7,603 bases of DNA, taken from an uncultured Bacilli bacterium. GTDB lineage: Bacteria > Bacillota_I > Bacilli_A > RF39 > UBA660. The notes beneath the pieces were generated by a model, which had not been told where the DNA came from, made no database searches, and saw only the letters and a program-made list of their open reading frames with translations. Positions 1 through 5,853 of the stretch are shown piece after piece; within the stretch, counting starts at the first letter, position 1, and each line of letters begins with the position of its first letter. The DNA lies in contig CALVVW010000055.1 in NCBI GenBank assembly GCA_944364005.1, positions 1 to 7,603 on the forward strand, given 5' to 3'. A program made the translations under genes and the position numbers.

Positions 1-143
1 TTTGGGCTGAAGGATATTATGTAAGTACAGTAGGTCTCAATAAAAATACAATAAAAAGATATATACAAAATCAAGATTTAGAGGATAAAATAAAAGACCA
101 GAGAAGTTTGAAGGAATATAAGGACCCGTTTACGGGTAAGTAA
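1..143 (+). CDS. tnpA: IS200/IS605-family transposase TnpA, C-terminal fragment (5' end outside window)
   Basis: This is the last 46 codons of an HUH-type Y1 transposase, read in the frame beginning at base 3 and stopping with TAA at 141-143. Such enzymes cut and join single-stranded DNA through a 5'-phosphotyrosine, moving the element in 'peel and paste' fashion. The visible residues WAEGYYVSTVGLN and the ending KEYKDPFTGK are typical of the IS200 TnpA C-terminus. RYIQNQ carries the family YxxxQ motif: the Tyr at bases 60-62 would be the nucleophile and the Gln four residues later a metal ligand. The HUH motif lies upstream of the window, so whether the gene is intact cannot be judged. The reading frame seen here is undamaged. 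The following 110 bases hold the hairpins expected at the right end of such an element. Confidence 0.88.
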   Translation, partial: WAEGYYVSTVGLNKNTIKRYIQNQDLEDKIKDQRSLKEYKDPFTGK

Positions 144-159
144 GAGTGACAAAGGCAAT

Positions 160-215
160 TGGCAGACTAAAAGAGCTACCAAATGGTAGCTGCCAGTGTC
201 AAGCCTTATAGGCTT
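160..215 (+). other. Two tandem hairpins in the 3' region of the IS200 element
   Basis: Hairpin 1 has a perfect 7-bp stem AGCTACC/GGTAGCT (174-180 and 185-191) with loop AAAT. It is enclosed by a second helix, TGGC/GCCA (160-163 and 192-195). Hairpin 2 is AAGCCT/AGGCTT (201-206 and 210-215) with a TAT loop. Together with the terminator-like hairpin at 221-249 they form a compact structured segment between the transposase stop and the element end. They may act in the 3' untranslated RNA or as folded single-stranded DNA during transposition. The pairing is seen directly; the role is inferred. Confidence 0.6.
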
Positions 216-220
216 CAGAG

Positions 221-250
221 AAAAACCACCCTTTTTAAGGGTGGATTTTT
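221..250 (+). terminator. Rho-independent terminator / right-end hairpin of the IS element
   Basis: The stem CCACCCTT/AAGGGTGG (226-233 and 237-244) has a TTT loop. Outside it, after one mismatch, AAAA (221-224) pairs with TTTT (246-249), so the stem is flanked by an A-run and a T-run. This shape would terminate tnpA transcription. In this family such a hairpin is often also the right-end recognition structure. Confidence 0.7.
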
Positions 251-255
251 ACTTG

Positions 256-417
256 GAAGTTTTATGTTTTTTTTGGATAAGAAAATAATTGATTTTGTTA
301 GATTAAAAAATTAAGCTAGTTTTAAAAATTCATTACAATAGTTTGTATAATTAAATTCCATTTTAGGGTGGAGCTTATTTTTTTATTTGAGAAATTAAAT
401 TTTGAAAAGAGAAATTC
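256..417. other. AT-rich spacer between IS end and trmL promoter, no gene seen
   Basis: I find no open reading frame with a ribosome-binding site, no RNA gene and no convincing dyad here. A TATAAT occurs at 346-351, but no -35 sequence stands at a proper distance. The segment probably holds the junction between the insertion sequence and the original chromosome. Confidence 0.4.
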
Positions 418-446
418 TTGTTTTTTTTCTTATCTTGGTTTAAAAT
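418..446 (+). promoter_or_regulatory. Candidate housekeeping promoter of trmL
   Basis: TTGTTT (418-423) and TAAAAT (441-446) are separated by 17 bases, which fits a sigma-A promoter with a 3/6 match at -35 and 5/6 at -10. Transcription would start near 453, leaving a leader of about 38 bases before the trmL start. The region is so AT-rich that chance matches are likely. Confidence 0.4.
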
Positions 447-490
447 AAATTGACTTAGATTTTTAAGTGTTTAGTGAAGGAGAGGATATC

Positions 491-1012
491 GTGAATCATA
501 TTGTTTTATTTGAACCTGAAATACCACAGAATACAGGTAATATTATGAGAACTTGTGTTGCGACGGGTTCTAAGTTGCATTTAATTAAACCCTTGGGCTT
601 TTCTTTAGATAATGCTCATTTAAAAAGGGCTGGTGTTAATTATATTGATAAATTAGAATATCAAGTATATGAAAATTTTGCTGATTTTTCGTCTAAGAAC
701 CCTGGTAAATATTATTATTTTACTAGATACGGCAAAAAACCACATTCTAGTTTTGATTATAGCAATTCATCTGGGGATAATTTGTATTTTATTTTTGGAA
801 AAGAGTCTACTGGTATCCCTAAAGAAATTTTAAAGCAAGATTTGGAGCATTGTATGCGAATTCCTATGACTGATGGTGTTCGAGCTTTAAATGTTTCTAA
901 TAGTGTTGCGATTGTTATTTATGAGGCATTACGTCAGCAAAATTACGCAGGTTTATTACTTAATGAACCCTCTGATATTGGACATAAAGGTGCTGATTAT
1001 TTAGAAAGATAG
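491..1012 (+). CDS. trmL: tRNA (cytidine/uridine-34 2'-O)-methyltransferase TrmL
   Basis: This SPOUT-class methyltransferase uses S-adenosylmethionine to 2'-O-methylate the wobble base of leucine tRNAs (family knowledge from TrmL/YibK/CspR). It has 173 residues from the chosen start. The N-terminus holds PEIPQNTGNIMRTC, the family opening signature (PQNTGN about residues 12-17). The knotted C-terminal half has FGKESTGIP (about 102-110) and RIPM..GVRALNVSNSVAI (from about 123), which form the trefoil-knot cofactor site. I chose GTG at 491 because AAGGAGAGG (477-485) precedes it at proper distance and the family motif begins almost at once. The in-frame GTG at 467 would place the ribosome-binding site inside the gene. 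It is followed after 108 bases by another tRNA-modification gene, with no terminator visible between them. Confidence 0.93.
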   Translation: MNHIVLFEPEIPQNTGNIMRTCVATGSKLHLIKPLGFSLDNAHLKRAGVNYIDKLEYQVYENFADFSSKNPGKYYYFTRYGKKPHSSFDYSNSSGDNLYFIFGKESTGIPKEILKQDLEHCMRIPMTDGVRALNVSNSVAIVIYEALRQQNYAGLLLNEPSDIGHKGADYLER

Positions 1013-1120
1013 TAAGGAGTTATTTTTTATTATTAAATATAAATTTATTTACGGTTAAGTTGTATTATATGCTATTTTGTAATCTGATCTTATATTTTTT
1101 TGTAATGAGGAGTGATTAAT

Positions 1121-1930
1121 ATGGAGAAGAGTGAGGTAGAACGTAGTATTATTACTAAATTTCGTAAAGAAATTTGGCGTCCCTTTACTAAGGCAGTGCG
1201 TGAGTATCAGCTTATTCAAGAAGGGGATCGTATTGCTGTATGTATTTCAGGGGGAAAGGATTCTATGCTTTTAGCGAAATGTATTGAAGAGTTACAAAAG
1301 CACGGGAGAGTCAATTTTGAAGTTCGTTATATTGTAATGAATCCAGGGTATCGTCCGGAAATTTATAAACAGATTTTAGAAAATGCTAAGAATTTAGGTG
1401 TTGATATTCAGGTTTTTTCTTCTAATATTTTTGATGTTGTTGATCAACAAGTTTCTTCTCCTTGTTATTTGTGTGCTAGAATGCGAAGAGGTTTTTTATA
1501 TGCCCGAGCACAAAAATTAGGATGTAATAAGATAGCATTAGGACATCATTTTGACGATGTTATTGAGACAATTTTATTATCTGTTTTTTATGGTGGAGAA
1601 TATAAAAGTATGCCTCCTAAGTTAAAAAGTACTAATTTTGAAGGTATGGAGCTTATTAGACCTCTATATTTAGTTAGAGAGGATGCCATTATTCGCTGGG
1701 CTAAATATAATCATTTAGATTTTATTAATTGTGCTTGTAAGTTTACTGATTCTTCGAATATGGATTCTAAGAGATTAGAAATGAAGTTGTTAGTGCGTGA
1801 GTTTGAAAAGAAAAATCCTCATGTGGCTGCTAATATTTTTAAGTCTTCTGAAAATGTTAATATTGAAACCGTCTTAGGGATAAAAAAGAATGGAGAAAAA
1901 ATCTCTTTTTTAGATACATATGATAAGTAG
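1121..1930 (+). CDS. ttcA: TtcA-family PP-loop tRNA thiolation enzyme (tRNA 2-thiocytidine biosynthesis type)
   Basis: This cytoplasmic ATP-pyrophosphatase of 269 residues belongs to the TtcA/TilS superfamily. The PP-loop SGGKDS (residues 43-48) binds ATP and activates the target base by adenylation. PCYLC (C115, C118) and a later cysteine pair CAC (C204, C206) match the cysteine layout that holds a [4Fe-4S] cluster in TtcA. GHHFDDVIET (141-150) is the second conserved block of the family. E. coli TtcA makes 2-thiocytidine at tRNA position 32; the substrate in Bacilli-type homologues is less certain, so the gene name is a family label. ATG at 1121 is chosen because GAGGAG (1107-1112) lies 8 bases upstream; the GTG at 1112 overlaps that site. 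Its neighbour trmL also modifies the anticodon loop. Confidence 0.82.
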   Translation: MEKSEVERSIITKFRKEIWRPFTKAVREYQLIQEGDRIAVCISGGKDSMLLAKCIEELQKHGRVNFEVRYIVMNPGYRPEIYKQILENAKNLGVDIQVFSSNIFDVVDQQVSSPCYLCARMRRGFLYARAQKLGCNKIALGHHFDDVIETILLSVFYGGEYKSMPPKLKSTNFEGMELIRPLYLVREDAIIRWAKYNHLDFINCACKFTDSSNMDSKRLEMKLLVREFEKKNPHVAANIFKSSENVNIETVLGIKKNGEKISFLDTYDK

Positions 1931-2004
1931 GGTATTTTATTGTTAGATTTTGTTAGTGTGGTTATTGGTTATTGTTTTGTTAATATGAAAAAATTGTTAG
2001 TATT

Positions 2005-2034
2005 GAATAAAAAGTTCCAAATTCTCTCATAAGA
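2005..2034 (+). promoter_or_regulatory. Sigma-G-like (forespore) promoter upstream of sigG
   Basis: GAATA (2005-2009) fits the -35 consensus GHATR of forespore sigma factor G. CATAAGA (2028-2034) fits 6 of 7 positions of its -10 CATWHTA, at an 18-base spacing. sigG is autoregulated in B. subtilis, so the match is biologically sensible. The predicted start near 2041 would put the ribosome-binding site at the extreme 5' end of the mRNA, which is a weak point. No clear sigma-F promoter was found further upstream. Confidence 0.45.
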
Positions 2035-2053
2035 AAGATGAAAGGAGCTTTTT
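2009..2053 (+). promoter_or_regulatory. Inverted repeat occluding the sigG ribosome-binding site
   Basis: AAAAAGTTCC (2009-2018) can pair over 10 positions (one G-U) with GGAGCTTTTT (2044-2053). The second arm contains the core of the sigG ribosome-binding site AAAGGAG (2041-2047). TTCT/AGAA (2022-2025 and 2032-2035) can form a small inner stem. In RNA started upstream this would hide the site. The T-run in the 3' arm also gives it a terminator-like look for read-through from ttcA. A leader hairpin limiting sigG translation has been reported in B. subtilis (from memory). Confidence 0.45.
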
Positions 2054-2057
2054 GTTT

Positions 2058-2834
2058 ATGTCTAGATACAAAGTAGAAATTAGTGGTATAGATACTAGTT
2101 ATATTGAAGTTCTTAGTAATGAAGAGATGAATCAGTTGTTTCAGGAGTTTCATCATGGTAATTTGGAAGCTCGTACAAAATTAGTAGAGGGTAATTTAAA
2201 ATTAGTGCTATCTATTTTGCAAAGATTTCATCATCGTGTTGAAAATATGGATGATTTATTTCAAATTGGTTGTGTAGGGTTACTTAAAGCCATTGATAAT
2301 TTTGATTTGTCCCATGAGGTAAAATTTTCGACTTATGCGGTTCCAATGATATTAGGAGAGGTACGTAGATATTTACGAGATAATAATAGTGTTCGTGTTA
2401 GTAGGTCTTTGCGAGATATTGCTTATAAGTCTTTAAAAATTAAGGAGCAAAATTATAATCAGACTGGTAGGGAGCCTTCTATCGAAGAGATTGCTACAGA
2501 ATTGAATGTTAAACCATTTGAGGTGGTACAGGCTTTGGATTCGTTACGTGAACCAGTTAGTATGTTTGAACCTATTTACTCTGATGGAGGAGATACCATC
2601 TATTTGTTTGATCAATTAGAAGATAAAACTAATAATAGTGATGACGTTTCACTTAAGATGGCATTAAATGATGCAATAGGACAATTGGAAGATAGGGAGC
2701 AATATATTTTAGATGAAAGATTTATTATTGGAAAAACACAGATGGAGATTGCAGAAGAGTTAAATATTAGTCAGGCACAAGTGTCACGAATAGAAAAAGG
2801 GGCTATTAAACAATTAAAGAAAGTTTTAAAGTAA
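2058..2834 (+). CDS. sigG: RNA polymerase sporulation sigma factor SigG
   Basis: This is the late forespore-specific sigma factor that directs genes for spore coat-facing, DNA-protecting and germination proteins. It has 258 residues, the usual full length. The N-terminus MSRYKVEISGIDTS is diagnostic of SigG rather than SigF. Region 2 (LVEGNLKLVLSILQRF, DDLFQIGCVGLLKAIDNF, KFSTYAVPMILGEVRRYLRD; about residues 45-110) binds core polymerase and the -10 element. VSRSLRDIAYK opens region 3, and GKTQMEIAEELNISQAQVSR near the C-terminus is the region 4 helix-turn-helix. ATG 2058 aligns with the family start and lies 10 bases after AAAGGAG; a TTG at 2052 is also in frame but less likely. It heads a tight sporulation operon with ylmC and yunB. 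Upstream sequence suggests autoregulation and a leader hairpin. Confidence 0.97.
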   Translation: MSRYKVEISGIDTSYIEVLSNEEMNQLFQEFHHGNLEARTKLVEGNLKLVLSILQRFHHRVENMDDLFQIGCVGLLKAIDNFDLSHEVKFSTYAVPMILGEVRRYLRDNNSVRVSRSLRDIAYKSLKIKEQNYNQTGREPSIEEIATELNVKPFEVVQALDSLREPVSMFEPIYSDGGDTIYLFDQLEDKTNNSDDVSLKMALNDAIGQLEDREQYILDERFIIGKTQMEIAEELNISQAQVSRIEKGAIKQLKKVLK

Positions 2835-2861
2835 GATGCATATATTTTATTAGGTGGTAGG

Positions 2862-3092
2862 ATGCGTTTGTCAGAACTTCAAGGTAAAAATATTGTCAGT
2901 GTAGTTGATGGGAGAAATATTGGTAATATTATTGATGTTAATATTATGATGGATGGGCGTATTGAGTCTTTGATTATAGAGCGTGGAAAATCTATTTTTA
3001 ATTTTAATCGTGATGGTGATACAAAAATTTTATGGAAGGATATTACTAAAATAGGAGAAGATGTTATTTTAGTAAACGTTACTTTGAAATGA
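2862..3092 (+). CDS. ylmC: YlmC/YmxH-family sporulation protein (PRC-barrel)
   Basis: This small 76-residue protein is made of a single PRC-barrel-like beta domain, matching the YlmC/YmxH family: MRLSELQGKNIVSVVDGRNIG at the start, then a repeated beta pattern (GRIESLIIERG) and an ending in IGEDVILVNV. The family is conserved in spore formers, and in B. subtilis ylmC lies just downstream of sigG; its biochemical role is not established. AGGTGG (2852-2857) is the ribosome-binding site. The gene lies 27 bases after sigG and its TGA stop overlaps the ATG of yunB (ATGA at 3089-3092), so the three genes are probably co-transcribed and the last two translationally coupled. Confidence 0.87.
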   Translation: MRLSELQGKNIVSVVDGRNIGNIIDVNIMMDGRIESLIIERGKSIFNFNRDGDTKILWKDITKIGEDVILVNVTLK

Positions 3093-3808
3093 ATTTAGGT
3101 AAGAAGATAGGTTTCACTTTTATCTTTTGTCTTGTCATTTCTTTTTTTTGTGTATCTTTATTGGGAAAGAAAGTTAATCCAATTTTGTTGAATTATTTAA
3201 ATTTAGAAGTGGAAAGAGTGACTTCCAATGTTATTGATTCGACGGTAAATGATGTTTTGTCGCAAGGACTTACGCAAGAGTTGTTTATCGTTTCTAAGAA
3301 TGCTTCTGATGAGATTGAAATGATTGATTATAATTCTCAGGAAGTAAATTCGTTATTATCTGATATTAATCAACAAATTTATTTGAGATTAAAAAAGCTT
3401 GAGGAAGGTGATGTTAGAGAGTTTGATTTATCATCATCCTTGTTAGGAAATGGTTTTCAAAGTGTAGAGAATGGTGTTGTTTGTGAAATACCATTGGGCT
3501 CTTTAACAGGTAATGGCTTTTTTAATAATCTGGGTCCGATTATTCCTATTAAGATGTCATTTTTAGGACAAGTTAGTAGTAGCTTGAGGACAAAAGTCAC
3601 AAGTTATGGGATTAATAATTTATATTTAGAAGTGTTTGTTGATGTTGAAGTGAAAGAACGTATATCTTTACCTAGATCTTCAAAAGATGTCACTATTCAA
3701 ATAGAAGCACCATTAAGTATAAAAATTATTTCTGGAAGTGTTCCTGATTATTATGGAGGAATTGTTGGAAAAAACTCAGAGACAGTTTTTTTTGAACAAA
3801 AGAGTTAA
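3089..3808 (+). CDS. yunB: Sporulation protein YunB
   Basis: This 239-residue membrane-anchored protein is needed for efficient spore formation in B. subtilis; its molecular activity is unknown. One N-terminal transmembrane segment lies at about residues 8-26 (IGFTFIFCLVISFFCVSLLG), followed by an extracytoplasmic domain. Conserved family blocks are visible: INxxV-like helix VTSNVIDSTVNDVL (about 44-57), CEIPLGSLTGNGFFNNLGP (132-150), YGINNLYLEVFVDVEV (173-188) and the ending GSVPDYYGG (216-224). The start overlaps the ylmC stop by four bases and lacks a good ribosome-binding site, consistent with translational coupling. Being joined to sigG-ylmC is not the B. subtilis arrangement, where yunB sits elsewhere, near the yut genes (from memory). 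Confidence 0.9.
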   Translation: MNLGKKIGFTFIFCLVISFFCVSLLGKKVNPILLNYLNLEVERVTSNVIDSTVNDVLSQGLTQELFIVSKNASDEIEMIDYNSQEVNSLLSDINQQIYLRLKKLEEGDVREFDLSSSLLGNGFQSVENGVVCEIPLGSLTGNGFFNNLGPIIPIKMSFLGQVSSSLRTKVTSYGINNLYLEVFVDVEVKERISLPRSSKDVTIQIEAPLSIKIISGSVPDYYGGIVGKNSETVFFEQKS

Positions 3809-3821
3809 TCTTCGTTTTATA

Positions 3822-3830
3822 TGATATAAT
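3822..3830 (+). promoter_or_regulatory. Extended -10 promoter for yutD
   Basis: TGATATAAT at 3822-3830 is a perfect extended -10 (TGnTATAAT). No good -35 hexamer stands 16-18 bases upstream, as is common for extended -10 promoters. Transcription would start near 3837, about 30 bases before the yutD start, inside the gap after yunB. Confidence 0.55.
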
Positions 3831-3866
3831 TACAATAGTAAAGTTAAAAAATGAAAAGGTGATGAA

Positions 3867-4148
3867 ATGAAAAAATTTGAATTTAATGGGCAAGTTTACG
3901 AGTTATTATCAGATGATAATTGTTTTGATTTTGATTATGTAAAAGATTATGTAACGGATTATTTTAAAGATTTTGACTATATTTTTGGCGATTTTTCTGG
4001 TGATAAGGTGCGATTAAAAGGTTTTTTTCAAAGTGAACATAAAAATGTAAAAAAATATAATGATATTAAATATTTAGAATATTATCGCAAAGAGTATTGT
4101 AATTACGGTGCAAAAACCTTTTTATTAAAAAAAGTTAATAAAAAATAG
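3867..4148 (+). CDS. yutD: YutD-like protein (DUF1027 family)
   Basis: This 93-residue soluble protein of unknown function is widespread in Bacilli. The family core is visible as DYIFGDFSGDKVRLKGFF (about 37-54), matching the YutD pattern YDYIxGDW..xQLRLKGF, and the C-terminal block EYCNYGAKTFLLKK matches YCNFGCxYFVLR. It is slightly shorter than the roughly 100-residue B. subtilis protein. The start has AAAGGTGAT just upstream. It has its own promoter, so it is probably expressed in vegetative cells independently of the sporulation operon before it. In B. subtilis yutD lies in the same chromosomal region as yunB, yutH and yutI (from memory), which supports the identification. Confidence 0.85.
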   Translation: MKKFEFNGQVYELLSDDNCFDFDYVKDYVTDYFKDFDYIFGDFSGDKVRLKGFFQSEHKNVKKYNDIKYLEYYRKEYCNYGAKTFLLKKVNKK

Positions 4149-4176
4149 TTGTATTTTCTTTAAAATACGATATAAT
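4149..4176 (+). promoter_or_regulatory. Promoter for yrzB and the 416-residue gene, with internal dyad
   Basis: TTGTAT (4149-4154) and a perfect TATAAT (4171-4176) with a 16-base spacer fit a sigma-A promoter. Transcription would start near 4183. The spacer is almost wholly occupied by the perfect dyad GTATTTT/AAAATAC (4151-4157 and 4162-4168, loop CTTT), which could be a repressor operator or simply AT-rich chance. The -35 begins one base after the yutD stop codon. Confidence 0.6.
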
Positions 4177-4209
4177 TGTATTATATGGATAATAAAGGGA
4201 GGACAATTT

Positions 4210-4473
4210 ATGGAAGAAAAGAAAATGATGAAAATCGTAGCTGAAGATGGTTCTACTGAGGAAGTAGAAGTTGTATTTGCTTTCGAATTTAAAGATAATC
4301 AAAAAGAATATGTAATTTATACTAAGAACGAAAGAGATGATGATAATAATATTACTATTTATGTCTCACATGTAGATCGTTCTAGTGGTAATCCTAAACT
4401 TTTAGGAGTCGATAGTGAAGAAGAGTGGAATAGAATTAAAGATGTATTGCGTGAACTTGCTAAAGGAGAATAA
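4210..4473 (+). CDS. yrzB: YrzB-like DUF1292 protein
   Basis: This acidic 87-residue protein of the DUF1292 family is cytoplasmic and of unknown function. It shows the family pattern: a repeated acidic beta sheet with EDGSTEEVEVVFAFEF, then KEYVIYTKNERDDDNN and ITIYVSHVD, and a C-terminal helix EEEWNRIKDVLREL. GGGAGG (4197-4202) is a strong ribosome-binding site, 7 bases before the ATG. In many Bacilli DUF1292 genes lie next to ruvX/yrrK and yrzL (established neighbourhood); here neither is present. Instead a 416-residue unknown follows after 19 bases, probably in the same transcript. Confidence 0.85.
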   Translation: MEEKKMMKIVAEDGSTEEVEVVFAFEFKDNQKEYVIYTKNERDDDNNITIYVSHVDRSSGNPKLLGVDSEEEWNRIKDVLRELAKGE

Positions 4474-4492
4474 TGTTTGAGGAGGGATTATT

Positions 4493-5743
4493 ATGAATGA
4501 AAATGTAGTTTTCAAGGAGATTGCTTTAGATGAGATACAGACAGGCATAGGTAGTAGACGTATTAAGATGAAGCCTGTATCTATGGATCAGCTTTTGCTT
4601 AAAGTAGCTAAGTATAGTCCTTTGCCTATTGCTAATACTGATGTAGATGTTTCTGAAGCAACGCAAACTTCTTCTGTTTCTGTAGCATCTCCTACTTCTA
4701 ATGTACAACCTACGAATATTATTAAACCTTTAAGTTTAGATAATTTTCAAATAAAGGATATTAATAATTTTTTCTCGGTTCCTTTTTCTTCTATTGAATA
4801 CCATCCTATTCGTTTGACTGATTCTATGTATGCTGGAGTACATGCTTCGCTTGCTAAACGGAATTCTGCAGTTGCAAATCTTTCTTTTACTGCTCCTGTT
4901 AGTGATTCTGTGGTATCATCAGTTGATAACGATAATAGTTATGTTGTGCCAATTACGATTGACACTAGTGCAGTTGATACTCAAAAGGTACAAGATAGTG
5001 TGAGTGCTGCTTTTAATCCTGTAGAAGAAAATGTTAAAAAGGTTGGATATTCTAATTCTAAGGCTAAAGTTGAAAAGTATACTGATAACGTTGTGACTAC
5101 GAAAGAGATTCCTAAGTTTGGCCATATTAATGATAGTATTTTTGCTAGTGGTAGTAGCGCTCCTGTAAATGTTGTTATTAATGATGAGGTGGATAATTCT
5201 CAGAAAGAAGAAAGAGTAGTTCCTGTTATTGCTCCTGAGAGAAAAGAAATAGAAGTAGAATTAGGAAAGAATAGTGAACATGATGCTCAACAATTTGTTT
5301 TTGAGCCATTGTCAAAAAATGCAGTTCCTATTTCTATCAAAGATTCGGAGAGTGATTTATCTAATTCCAGTGAGGATGTAGATTCTGATATTATTGATTT
5401 TGCTCGAGCTAAAGCTATTATTGAAGAAGAAAAGAAGAAAGCAGCTAGTTTAAATGAACAGAAACAAAAAGAAGAGAAAAAGCTACAAGCTGCTGTAAAG
5501 AATTGTGAAGAACAGCGTGCAGATTATAAAAAAGTATGTCAGCAAGTAAAAGAAGAAATTGCTTTTTGGCAAAAAACTAATGAAGATAGACAACAAGAAG
5601 TTCAACAGCTTGAAGAAAAACGCCTTCAACAAGAAAAAATTGCAGCGGATTATGCTCAACAAAAGGCAGAGATTACTAGTTTAATTTCAGGCACGATGTC
5701 TTATGATAATTCTACGCAATATGTAAAACAACGAGTTGCTTAA
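4493..5743 (+). CDS. Hypothetical protein, disordered N-terminal/central region with C-terminal coiled coil
   Basis: I do not recognise this 416-residue protein. It has no signal peptide and no membrane segment, so it should be cytoplasmic. Residues 1-45 look ordered (FKEIALDEIQTG, RRIKMKPVSMDQLLLK). Residues 50-75 are rich in Ser, Thr and Val, and the region up to about 295 is low in hydrophobic clusters and rich in Ser, Val, Asn and Asp, with short islands such as KPLSLDNFQIKDINNFF (78-94). Residues about 300-398 form a long charged helix rich in Gln, Glu, Lys and Ala (ARAKAIIEEEKKKAA to IAADYAQQKAEITSL), almost surely a coiled coil. GAGGAGGG (4479-4486) is a strong ribosome-binding site. 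It follows yrzB by 19 bases and ends 10 bases before an intrinsic terminator. The shape suggests a scaffold or structural protein, perhaps related to spores or cell division; this is a guess. Confidence 0.85.
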   Translation: MNENVVFKEIALDEIQTGIGSRRIKMKPVSMDQLLLKVAKYSPLPIANTDVDVSEATQTSSVSVASPTSNVQPTNIIKPLSLDNFQIKDINNFFSVPFSSIEYHPIRLTDSMYAGVHASLAKRNSAVANLSFTAPVSDSVVSSVDNDNSYVVPITIDTSAVDTQKVQDSVSAAFNPVEENVKKVGYSNSKAKVEKYTDNVVTTKEIPKFGHINDSIFASGSSAPVNVVINDEVDNSQKEERVVPVIAPERKEIEVELGKNSEHDAQQFVFEPLSKNAVPISIKDSESDLSNSSEDVDSDIIDFARAKAIIEEEKKKAASLNEQKQKEEKKLQAAVKNCEEQRADYKKVCQQVKEEIAFWQKTNEDRQQEVQQLEEKRLQQEKIAADYAQQKAEITSLISGTMSYDNSTQYVKQRVA

Positions 5744-5753
5744 TTTTTGAATT

Positions 5754-5777
5754 AGATGGGGATACCATCTTTTTTTT
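5754..5777 (+). terminator. Rho-independent terminator of the yrzB-hypothetical operon
   Basis: The stem AGATGG/CCATCT (5754-5759 and 5765-5770) has loop GGATA and runs directly into eight Ts (5770-5777). It starts 10 bases after the stop codon of the 416-residue gene. Confidence 0.8.
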
Positions 5778-5820
5778 GTATAATCTAAACGAAAAGTTTT
5801 ATACAAAGATAATGTCCTGG

Positions 5821-5848
5821 TAATATTTTTCACTTTTTTTCATATTAT
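5821..5848 (+). promoter_or_regulatory. Sigma-E-like (mother-cell) promoter abutting the yutH-like gene
   Basis: TAATATT (5821-5827) matches the sigma-E -35 consensus KMATATT at every position. CATATTAT (5841-5848) fits the CATAnnnT core of sigma-E and sigma-K -10 elements. The 13-base spacer is slightly short. Transcription would start about 6-7 bases later, at or just inside the ATG at 5854, giving a leaderless mRNA. Mother-cell expression suits a coat-associated product. Confidence 0.45.
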
Positions 5849-5853
5849 TAATT

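Larger units (their letters stand above)
1..255 (+). mobile_element. Right end of an IS200-like insertion sequence
   Basis: The transposase C-terminus is followed by about 110 bases of structured, comparatively GC-rich DNA, and then by very AT-rich sequence. Elements of this group have no terminal inverted repeats; their ends carry subterminal hairpins recognised by TnpA as single-stranded DNA. The last hairpin (221-249) is the best candidate for the right-end recognition hairpin. The exact cleavage site cannot be fixed without the left end or an empty site, so 255 is an estimate. No TnpB/IscB gene follows TnpA here, which is the arrangement of stand-alone IS200. Confidence 0.7.

Noticed and set aside
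346..351. TATAAT as an alternative trmL promoter
   Set aside because: No -35 at 16-18 bases, and it would imply a long leader of about 130 bases with no visible structure.
467..490. Upstream GTG start for trmL
   Set aside because: It would place the strong ribosome-binding site at 477-485 within the coding region; the family N-terminus begins at 491.
2839..2846. CATATATT before ylmC as a sporulation -10 element
   Set aside because: No matching -35 (ATATT or GHATR) is found at proper distance; ylmC is adequately served by the sigG transcript.
4526..4708. Reverse-strand reading frame of 60 codons
   Set aside because: It lies wholly inside the 416-residue gene, has no ribosome-binding site and an Arg/Ser/Tyr-rich composition typical of a shadow frame.
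4919..5125. Reverse-strand reading frame of 68 codons
   Set aside because: Also wholly inside the 416-residue gene, with no start signal and no family resemblance.
5778..5804. Imperfect hairpin GTATAA...TTATAC directly after the terminator, with a TATAAT at 5779-5784
   Set aside because: The stem is short, AT-only at its base and interrupted. The TATAAT has no -35 because the upstream 20 bases are the terminator. I could not assign it a role.
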